A DNA stretch of 64,000 nt. Origin: Liolophura sinensis. Lineage: Eukaryota; Mollusca; Polyplacophora; Chitonida; Chitonidae. The stretch covers positions 83,000,644 through 83,064,643 of the forward strand of contig NC_088295.1 of NCBI RefSeq assembly GCF_032854445.1. The letters run 5' to 3'. A program made the position numbers and the translations under genes. Each line of letters starts with the position of its first letter. Within the stretch, counting starts at the first letter, position 1. The notes under the pieces were generated by a model. That model was given only the letters and a program-made list of their open reading frames with translations, was not told the DNA's origin and made no database searches. This document shows, piece by piece, positions 48,601 to 60,600 of the stretch.

Positions 48601-51600
48601 CAATGATAATGATGTAGCTCGGATGTTTCACTAGGGTAGGTTACAATATAGGGTGCAAATATTGTTTGCAGAAGCGATTGAAAAGTTTGTAGAAATAGGG
48701 TGTATTGATTAAAAACTAAGGAAGTTAAATTATCTTACATGTTCTTGTAGTCATCAGGCAACATAATCTTGATATTTTTGCGCCTGGGGTCATAGGCAAC
48801 ATAAAGGTCAAAGCTGGTCTCCAAGGTGAAGTAGCAACCTTTCTTTGATCCTGTGATAGTATGGCCATCTGATGTCTCCAGGGTGAACTGTGTGGATGAC
48901 TTTTCACCGTCAATCTGTAACAGCAACAAAGGAAGGAATTAACTGATTGGCTGGTATTTGATCATGAAGATATATTTCACCTAAATAAAACAATGTAGTC
49001 CGTGTCAGTGGTGGAGGAAATCAGTGTTAGCCACCACTTTTTTGGCAAGTAGAAACTGACTAGATTTTCCAGCAGGGACCTGAAGAATTTACTTGCAGAG
49101 CAAACTATCAATTGATCTCTAAGCAACTTCATGTATCTATGACTAATGAAACTGTCCTATAAGGATTGTCAAGCTCGTCTTGTTAACAACGCCCACAGAA
49201 GAGTGGAAACAAGGGCATTCTAGGAATTCCTGGTTAAATGCGACCCAAGAACAATACAGTCAAGATGCAGACTGCCCTAGATCTTCACCAAATTTAACCA
49301 CCAAAATGAAAACACAAGATTTTGGAGACTAAAGAGTATTGTTCGGGTAGAAGTACACTAAAACTTCTCACAAATTCTAAAATAATCCATCCAGGTCTAA
49401 AAGCTTCATATATAATTTTAAAACCTGTTATGTGACCGTGATCGCGTTTGTTGGTGACAGCTATACGTGCCTTCACCCACAGGCTTACAATCTTGCACAA
49501 TACTAGGTGATCAGGCGGTGGATCAGTGACACTACATCAGCGGAAACCTTATTTATGTCGCATACATGTACATAACAGATGTAGACGCGGAACAGCGATG
49601 GGTAAGGCTGGATGAAATCCAAGTCTGATGTATAGACTTTTAATTCAGAAAGATAAATATTTAAAAATGGTTGTGAAAAGTTTTACAGAATCGAAAGTTT
49701 AACCCCATGCAATATAAGCAGTTGCAGGCTTACATATACTGTCGGTCCATCCTCAACAACAAACTCATATTCCCCGATGGTGGCAATGAGGCGTTTTGTC
49801 CAGGATACAGGCTTCTTGTCGTCACCCTTGTTTTCAGAGCGAATATCGAAAAAGGGGATACTCTTCTGTTCTTCTACAGGGCAGGGTTTCACCAGCTGGT
49901 ATGTGCACTCTCCCTGGAAGTTCAGTTTGACCCCGTCGAAGGTGTAGTAGTGGGGATCTCCACTGATTCCACAGTAAGCCAGGCCTGTTACACAAAAGAG
50001 CTTATTACTACAGTTGTCTAACACAGTAAATCTTCCAAATGAGCCTAAGCTTGTAGACAATGTAATGTGGAGAAGGCATAATATGAACAGGACTTTGACA
50101 CAGCTTGAGTAACCCAGTAGCAGACTCGAGTCTAACAATGGAGTCAGAGTATGCTAAAGTGGCAGTTGGTAAATTGCAGATTGTGTACCAGTTACATTCA
50201 TGTTAATTTTGACCTTATGTTGTGAGAGCAAAGATGTAAGCTACAACTAATACTCAGTCAGCAACATTTTTGTAGCCTTTTCCATAGGGCACAGGGCATA
50301 TACTTCTGCATGTACATGTCAGGCAACATGATTATCAAATTTAACTCTCACCGTGAAGAATATATAAGAATTCTTAGAATCATCCATTAATACACAGACA
50401 ATTATTAGTAAGACAAAGCACACTTCTCAACTGGCTTTCCCACTCACATCTATAACTGCCCTCGATGTTCTGACATTTGGTGCCCCTTGGACAAGTATTT
50501 CTCTTCTTACATTCATTGACATCTGAAAAGTAAACGAGCAGATGTTAAACTCAGGTGGGGCGGTTGGGATGTGGACACTTCACTCAAGTGGGACACAGGT
50601 AAAAGTGTTGGGGTGTGGACACTTAACTCAGGAGGGAAACAGGTGGCCACAGGTAACACATACACAGGTGGAACTGCTCGAGGTAGACAGGTGGATACAG
50701 GTAACATATACACAGGTGGAGTTGTTGGACTGTGGACTGAAGAGGACACAGGTGGATACAGGTAACACGTATACAGGTGGAGTTGTTGGGGTGTAGACAC
50801 TTAACTCAGGAGGGACACTGGTGGATACAGGTAACACGTTCACAGGTGAAGCTGTTGAACTGTGGACACTTAACTCAGGAGGGAAAGAGGTGGCCAGAGG
50901 TAACACATACACAGGTGGAACTGCTGGGGGTAGACAGGTAACACATACACAGGTGGAGTTGTTGGGCTGTGGACACTTAACTCAGGAGGGACACAGGTGG
51001 ATACAGGTAACAAATACACAGGTAGAGCTGACTGTTTCACAGGGGTTAGGTTGAGTTGTGGGTTATTTCAGGAGGGACACATTCAAGGCGATGCAGATTG
51101 CATACGGATGGTTCACAGGTTTCACAATTCAAAATGGAACTGGGGAGTGGGTACAAGCATATAACCACGACAGTGTATTAAGCAATGTAAAGTTATTGTC
51201 AGTTATTGTCATTTTTTAATGGTACAAAAACCTGAAGCTATAAGTTCTCAACTAAATGAAACTATAAACATTCTGAAGTAGTCAATGAATGCACCTCAAT
51301 TCAACTTACCAACACACTTTCCCTTCTTGGGGTTGAATTTATAGCCCTCAGCGCAGGTGCTTGATACTGAAAGGATAACAAGAATGTTGGAATTCCACAA
51401 ACTGAAAGTGAACTGCAAGCAGACAGATTATGCTCAATGTGCCAAATATACTTGAGTTGAACAGCATAGCAAAAACTAGAAGTTACTAAAGCCCTTTATC
51501 TGTACTAGTTTCTCTCTTCTCTCTCTAACACATGATTACCTCACAATGGCCTTTATTATATGCAACTTATGTCTCTATACTGATATCCAGTGAATCGTAA

Positions 51601-54600
51601 CAATTTTTAAATATCTAAATGTACGAAACTTTTTTCTTATGAAATTAAAACGCATAGGTGCACATGCATTAGATTTGGTATGAAGACAGAAAATGGATCC
51701 TACCTCTGCAGAACTTGACTTTAAATTTGGCCCTGCAACCTTTGTCTACCCAGATCTTGGTTTGTTTTGTGCCGTATGATACACCCTCCACACAGTCAGA
51801 TCGAGAGATTTGTCGAACTAACTTTATCTCCATGGGGTATCCATTGAGCTCACATTCCTTGTAGCGGAATCCGCGGGACGAGCATACAAATGGTTTCTTC
51901 TCTTCGGTCAACTTCACCTCATCTACAACATCAACAAATATGTACAGCATTGCAAAGGTAATACAACAGACTTAACCCTAGCTTCATGTATATTAACACC
52001 AGTCATACTGTAGAGTTTCGAATGGAATGAGTGGCAGATATAGTGTGGATGGGAAAAATTGATTTGAAAGTCATAGTCCAAAATCCTGCTACGGATGTGG
52101 TTAAAGTAGAAAAGAACAATTACTTGTTGTGTTCTTATACAAGCAGGAAGATTTACCCGAGGAAGGCCAACAAAATATGATGATTTCTGGACATTTTGGA
52201 GATTATAAAGTAAACTGTTCTAAGCAAAGTATGACTTCTATTTATTTATTTAGTTAGTTAGTTATTTCATTAGTGTTTATGCCGTAGTCAAACATATTTC
52301 ACTTGTACGTGGCCAGTATTATGGTGGGAGGAAACCAGGCAAGGCCCACGGAAATCCAAAACTAGAATAGGCCTTCCCACGTAAAGGTTTAGCAGGTGGT
52401 ACGTACCACTGAGCTTCATCCTGTCAGAGTCGATGTGGATGAGGATGGGAAAGACGCGGCGTGCAGTGGCAAGGCCCACCTCGAGCTCATTGTCAATATC
52501 GAGGTCGTACAGTTCAGCATCAGTGGTGTAGGCAAACAGACCGCCAGGAATACAATTCTCTTCATCAGCACCGAAGCACCTGTAAACGTCCTTGGAGTCA
52601 TCTGCCAGAGAGATAACGCCTTTGGGGGTGTCGCTGGGGTACCAAATGGCCACGATATCTCCACGCTTCACAGCCACGTATTCTGTTATATCCAGCTCCA
52701 CTCCACATGCACCTACGTCATCTTCCTCCAAGGTGACACGGCCAACCACGCGCAGTTTGTCACCCACGGGTCGCAGAACACCAAAATAAGCCACACCCTC
52801 AGGCTCTGATCTGTAGTACTCAATTTTGGTTATAATACCAGGGCAGTCAAAGGTCATATCGCGCAAGATGTGAAGTCTGGTGTCTGGCTTGACAGGCAGC
52901 TCTCTTAGCTCCCATCCCATTGTCAGCGGACAGTCCAGAGCTGGAAGGTATAAAAAGTTTTTATTTATTTTGATTGATGTTTACGCCGTAGTCAAGAAGA
53001 ATTTTTTTGTACGACAGTGGCCAACACTATTGTAGGAGGAAACTTGGCAGAGTCCTGGGGAACCTACGAACGCTCACACAGGACGCAAGCATGAGCTGGA
53101 CTTGAACTCACAGCAACCACGTTGGTGAAAAGTTCTCGAGTCACAGTGTTGCTCTCGGAAGCTACAATGACACACAGCCGTTATATGTGTATATGACCTC
53201 GTATACACATGTTTATCACACAGAATGTACATACGTGCACTATATACACACACAAACGTACATAGCATATACAAATTTGCCACAAACACAAATTTACATC
53301 ATACTAACACTATCAGAAATGAGACGAAGGAAATATCATGTAAAATCAAGATGAAGACCTCTGGAAACTGCATCTGAACATGCCTTTAACTATTAATTTA
53401 GATTGTTTTTCATAGAATATAATGTTTGGATTGTAAGATGGGCTTTACGGATCATAAGGATATCAGGGTGGATTTAACTGTTTGTTTACACCTTTACATT
53501 CAGGTATGAATAAAGTTCTTGTGAATTTTACTTATGCGTGCCTTCATGTGAGTGAACTTCATGTGAGGGACACAAGTGGATACAGGTAATACATACTCAG
53601 GTGGAGCGGTAGAGTGAATCTAACACTGAATACCTACTTTAGGGTCCAGAGATAATCCATGACCACATACATAACAGTCACAGGCCAACAATCTCACCTT
53701 TATACAGTTTAAACATTCACTGCGGTTAATTCATTGACATAAGTAAAGGCATTTTCAGATACAGTTATCCATGCTCTTTCTGCTAAGTTTTTATATTTTA
53801 TTTTTCACGTCTTCCCTGTAACAACTCATGCCTTAGTTGAGGCAGTTTTCGTTTGTACAGTTTCATGTATTCGTTTTTAACACATTGCGCTAACACAGGC
53901 GTACGAAGTTGTACCGGCTAACTACTCAGTTGTAGCTTAACGTTAGTGATTTACGAAGTCTTACCTGGACAACCAGATGGCGGAGGTGGTGGGGCAGCTG
54001 AAAGGGCAAGAAAACATTTCATACAGAATTTGAACATAATGTACCTCTTGCATGGGATCCAAATACCATTTCACCAGACGACTCCACTGATTTGAAAGCC
54101 CCAATTTCATGGAGGGGCTAAATTTATATTTATTTATTTATTCATTTATTTATTTGATTGGTGTTGTACAACACATTCCAGAATATTTCACTTATACGGC
54201 TTCCGCCAGCATTAAACAGCCATTCAATTTCATTGAATATTTATTTATTTATTTATTTATTTATTTATTCATTTATTTATTTATTTATTTATTTATTCAT
54301 CTGATTGATATTTTGCGCCGTACTCAAGAATATTTAACTTATTCCACAGGGGCCAGCATTATGATCGAAGGAACCCAGGCAGGGCTCAGCAGAGGAGGTA
54401 GGGGGTTCACGACCATACGCAGGCTACTTGCAGACCTTCACAACTTCGGAGGGAGAGGAAGCCAGCCTGAGCTGAATTTATTTATTTGATTGGTGTTACA
54501 CGCCGTACTATTTTACTTATACGACGGCAGTCAGCATTATGGTGGGCGGAAACCCGGCAGAACCCGGGCGAAACCCACGACCACCCGCATTTTGCTGTGA

Positions 54601-57600
54601 GATCTTCCCACTTACGGCCGGAGAGGAAGCCAGCATAAGCTGCACTTTGAACTCACAGAGACCGCATCGGTGAGAAGCTCCTCGTTCATTGTGCCGTGAA
54701 GGCGTGCTAACCCCCTCGGTCACAAAGACCGCTCATCAGCTGGACTCATGGTGACCGCATTCGTGCTCCTAAGCCATCGCGCCCCGCACACGCAGGCGTG
54801 CTTGCCCTGTCGGATAATGTGGTCCCCATAGAATGTTGAGCACTATTCATTACTATTTTCATTGTCATACACAAGGCATTTTTTATTGTTGGAGGAAACA
54901 GAAGTGTCCGGGATAAACTACCGACCACCGGGAAGTTCTGACAAACTTTCCAAATTTGACGTAGAGTTGCCATAATGGTGGAAGACTTGCGGCCTTCAAT
55001 GAAGTGTGGATCGCTTTAAGGTTGTGGTATGACATAAACCTGACCAACACTGCTGTTTCTCATCGAAAGTTACCTTGGTAACGAAGACCATCTTGATTTT
55101 TCCTGCATTTTTGTAATGTAACAAATGTATGAAATACAATGTGCAAAACAGCTGTTCGGAAGAGAACTTCAAGGTGTTTCTTATTTAATGTGAACAAAAA
55201 GTTTAATTCTATTTACATTTGTTAAATTTAATAATGTGATCATTTTTAGGAAATTTCCAAAATAGCGGCTGCATAATTATTGTTTCTTTGATTCTTCTCA
55301 TGAACAATTGTTTAATTACAAAATTAAGCTGTTTTGGATTCTACTCGGCAACATTGAAGCAAAATGGCTGCGTATTTCTGTCTGCTGTTTGACAAATACA
55401 CAAGTTGCTCCCTTGAATGATATTAACTTTGTTGAACGCCTGTTGATAATTTGTGTATATGTGCTCTGTTTACTCATACATTTGATGCATGCCTCTACTT
55501 TGTGGTTTCATGGCAACAGAGGAGATTCCCAAGGTATAGATAGAGGGGACAAGTGGCAAGGCGTTCCCTGCCTTGATCTAGACACTGAATAGCTTTGTTA
55601 TAGCCTTACCGTCATCACAGATGGAGCAGCATTCGCCCTCAGGGGTGATAACAACGTCACAGAGTGGTGGCAGTTCCATGCACTTGACTTCATGTATCCT
55701 GTCTTCCCCGCAGATCTGTGTGTGACAAACATCAGTTGGGAAAAACTGCTCGGCGATCTTCACCTCTACTCCGTTCATATCCACACAGCCCTCTGTAAAC
55801 CACAAAACACACACGTGAACACATACACAAACATCTCAATCTTTATGCAAAATTATTTAAGAACAAATTAAAATTTTGTCTCACAGGACATTTTCTGATA
55901 TGCATGCAGAATGACTGCTTGACTTATTTAACGAAGCGACTGGCCATACTCAAGAATGTTTCACTTTCAACTTCAAACAGTAGTCAGTTTGATGACTGGA
56001 GGAAACAAAGTGCACAGAGTAAAACCACTAGCCTTTGAGAGGTATCTGTCTAACTTTCCAGCGTATGACACCATTTTTCACTATCACAGCAGATTTAATA
56101 CGGTTAGCTTCATGTAAAATCAGCTACAAGTACATATGTGAGCAGTCCTACTGATTATTGCCGCCAAGAATAGTAAATGACGGAATATGCAAATTCCCTA
56201 CCTGAGGTTACAGGAGTTTGAACTAAACTAATATGGATTCTTCAGAATACATAAATATGTATATGGTATGAATGCATTGGCAATATTTCAGCCAAATATC
56301 AGAAAGCAAAAGGACAGTTTGTTTTCTAAATCTTCATTTGTGCTGAAGATTTCCAGATGAAACAAGTTCTTGAAAATCATGTACATATCACTTACAATGA
56401 TTTTCTAGGCGTAAAAAATACAAAAAAATCATTTAACATTCTGTATACCCATCGGAACATCATAGAAATTAATAGTAAGGCCACCTTTATTTTTTGTGTG
56501 TGTGTGTTACGTCTTCACAGAAAGTTGTACTATTAAACTGACCTCTGACACATTCACGACAACACTTGTTCTCCGGGACACGGTCTTCCAGACAGAAGCG
56601 CGATAGGGCAGGACATGTCATTTCCGTGCAGACCACTTCAGGATCACCGTTGGAAGGCAGACATTGACACTCTTCACAAGGGCTACGGTTAAACACATCA
56701 TTAACCTTGTAGGTCTTATCATTCTCTACACACACTGGATCCGGCTTATCTGTAACAAAAACAGAACATTGCTGTTGGTCTAGTGTTTATGAACAACAAT
56801 TTTGCACACATAATTCACCCAACCAAAACTACCACATGTTTCTGTTATAGTTTCATGCTTCATCACTATAGCTCTAACAAACATTGGTAATGTAGAAGTT
56901 ACTATTACTTTAAAGCTGAGAATGTAAACTATTCGGCATGTGTCCATACAATGTTTCATGAAAGGCTTGCAGCCCAACAAAGATAAACTCTTAGACAGGT
57001 TCTTATATATAATACAAGACAACAAGACAAAGATAATATTTTAAATCGATTCTTTCCAACAGAGACAAACCAAAGAGGCAACTAACAAATAATGATTTTG
57101 ATTTTGATTATTTGTTTGGTGTTTCAATCGATGTGAAGAATGCGGGCAGCTTTACGGGTGGAGAAATCAGAATACCCAGTGTAGACCACTGACCTCATGG
57201 CTAGATACCTGACAAAGCGCCTGATCTAAAGTAAAAACTGAAACAGCGAAAGCTAGATTCGAACACCAGACATCAAGGGCTTAAAAAGTCACACGGATCC
57301 AGTGCTTTATTATCGTAGCGAACGAGGACCCTGAACAAGCAGAGACAGACAAAGCACTCTATCTGGCAAATGGTTACATCACCCTTTGCAACAAGTACTA
57401 AGCGGTTACATAAAGTAATTATCAAGGTGACTTTTTACTATATGTTGCAATGACTTATGCGATTGCTTGGCATGGTTTACAGAGATATTCGGGGTGTTTT
57501 TCGTGGCCTTTTACCACCAAACGTGAGTATACTGCGATAGCTCAAATTCTCACACCAGATGTACCTCATATGAAAATACAGCATGCATACTGTAGGTACG

Positions 57601-60600
57601 CGGTTACCAAACTTACCAAGCTTGCACTTGACACCGTCCCCAGAGTAGCCTTTCTTGCACTTGCACACCAAATCCAGGGCTTTTGTCTTTACATTTAGCG
57701 TTGGGATGGCAGTTGTCCAGGTGTCTGTGGCATTCATCAATGTCTGGAAAAGGAGATTAGTAGATATAGTACAAAGATTAGAAATGAACCCTGGGTGGTG
57801 TAGAGGACAGATAGCAGTTAACAAAGGGCAAGGATGGGGCATTCATATAAAAATTTGGGTCAAAATGTCTTTACATACAATTATTGCATGAGTGTTTTCG
57901 TCGTGCTCGTGGGAGAAAAGCGGTTAGAGGTTTTCCCCAGGAGGAAATCCACAACCATTCTCAGGTTGCTGGTAGTAAAATAGCCATATATGTATATCGT
58001 TTGTTCTCCTTGTAAAACCTGCACATGTGTACAGATACATGCACATGCACGTTTTCACACAAGCAGATATATATATACAGTTCAGATTTGACAACTTACA
58101 CCTTTATCCTGACAGGTTTTCAATCCAACTAAAAGAATGACAAAGACTTACTTTCACACTCTCCATCAGAGTTCATCTCGAAGCCCTTCTGGCAGACGCA
58201 TCCCCAGACGCCAAACTGATCTTGTCCACAGGACTGTTTATCACCTGCACAGGTGGGTCCAGCCTCACACACTTCTCCCTCTATTGTGCAACTACAGGAC
58301 TTCTCACAGTTGGCAGTGATCCAACTCTCTCCAGCCTACAACCCGCATACATCAATTACATGTACAGTGTATACAGGAACGTTTCCATACCTGTAACTGA
58401 AACCTGACTTTCCCATATCAGTCATTGAATCCTGACTTTCTCATAACAGTCATTAACACCTGACTTTCCCATATCAGTCACTGAAACCTGACTTTCCCAT
58501 AACAGTCATTGAATCCTGACTTTCCCATAAGTCATTGAATCTTGACTTTCTCATAACAGCCATTGAAACCTGACTTTCCCATAACCATGCCAACAGTCAC
58601 TGAAACCTGATTTTACCATAACATTAATTGAAACCTGACTTGACCATAACAGTCATTAACACCTGACTGTCCCATAACAGTCATTAACATATGACTTTCT
58701 CACATCAGTCATTGAAACCTGACTTTCCCATAACAGTCATTAACCTCCTACTTTCCCATAACAATCAATAACACCTGACTTTCCCAAATCAGTCTTTGAA
58801 ACCTGATTTTCCCATAACGGACATTAATACCTGATTTTCCTATAACAGTCATTAAAGCCTGAAATGACTACAATATGCTTATATGAGACGATATCAAAAG
58901 TAGATAAAAGCTTTAGATAACTTTAATATTTGTACATAGTTCGAAATAAATTCTTAAAAACACACCTAATTTGCACAAAATAGTTGTTTCAAGTATAACA
59001 AGTGGAAGTTGAAAAATAGTAACAACAAAGATAAGTACTATACTGACAATAGCATTATGTTACAATTAGGAATATGTTGGTATGCTTTTGTTATGATGTT
59101 ACACCCAAAAAGAAGACATAGCATAAAGTTAATCACCACTAAAAGTAATTGATAAGAGCCAATTTTTATAACCTAGTACTATTAATCTAATTTTACCTTA
59201 AAATACATAAACATTGTATACGTCATAGAGACATGTATATGCATGTACATACATATATAATATTCTAATATGTTTCAAAACATTTAACGCGATTTTCAAT
59301 GGTTCTTTTTTCTTTGCTTGACTGGTTTTAAAGCCGTGTGTCTTTTTGACTTTTTCAATTTGAATGTCAATTCTCATTTCAAAATTCATGAGTGTTTCTT
59401 GACTTTAATATATTTTCACCACAATATGGCTGAAATACTGCTGATGTGGCCTATAATGCCCATCATTCATTCATCCAGTTCACTTACAGCCCGGAAGTTG
59501 TCCATATCGTCGACGCAGGAACAGGAAGAGACATCCACACACTTGTCTCCCAGCAGTACCATTCCGTTCTTACAGACACAGGCCGAGCGCTTTGGCTGGG
59601 TGCAGCCTACTGTCCCCTGTAATCACATACCATACCATCAAAATATGTTATCACATGTCACACCTTTCTCGTGAGTTTATGAGGAGCGTAAACCAAATGG
59701 ACCTTTAAGGTTTAGAACCAGAGCTTAATGCACAAACAATTCTTTCAAAGAAAAAATTGTAAATATGAGATACTTACTCATGTAAAAATCACATTTAAGC
59801 TGCAACTCTCTCATTCAATTTAGTTGTTTAAATTCAAAAGAAATGATTTTTATAAAAGAGATGCTTTTAAGCAGTTTCCGCCTTACCGTTGGGTCGTCAC
59901 ATGTCTTGGGACATCCAGAAACGTCTTCTTGGAATTCCATGTCGGGATCGGGACACATGCTTGCTGTAAACAAACCAAAGCATACATATTACAGAGGTAG
60001 GTTACACTCATATCCTCCCAATCATTAATCCTTCGCCTATTGGTCAGAAAGGTGACCATTCTGTAAAAGGGCAATTTCCCAAAAAGAAAAACTGAAACTG
60101 TGCTATGTCTTTAGGTGCATGTATATCAGCTAAGTTCTTGTATATATACTCTATTGGTTGACTACTTCACTGTAAAGGTGATCACAGAGCTAAGTGGAAG
60201 ATAAAGGGATTAGATTTCAGCGCCTTTCAGTATGCACACAACTTTTCGGTACTAACAGGAAATAAATTGTCATGGATAGTACATGTGCCTATAATGTCAT
60301 GGATCATTAGCCGACTATAAGCCGCACTGCCGTGTGAACTGTAATACAGAAGGGCGGATAGTGGGTGAAAATCACAAAAATTCATATAAAATGTCAGAGG
60401 TTTGTCAACACTTTTATCAGCACGATTTATATTGGGTGAAAATTTTCCATGCAATTTTATTATAGAGCTATGTAATTGCTTAAGCTGCAGACTTACGACA
60501 GCCATGATTTTTTCTCCAGTCAAAGTCCAGTGATTTCTGCAGCTCATCTTCACATGCGGCTACATACTCCTCAAAGTCACTACACAATGTCTCCTGGACA

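Noticed and set aside
52396-52809. 137-codon plus-strand ORF
   Set aside because: It is the antisense shadow of exon M, whose minus-strand frame has both splice sites and correct phase.
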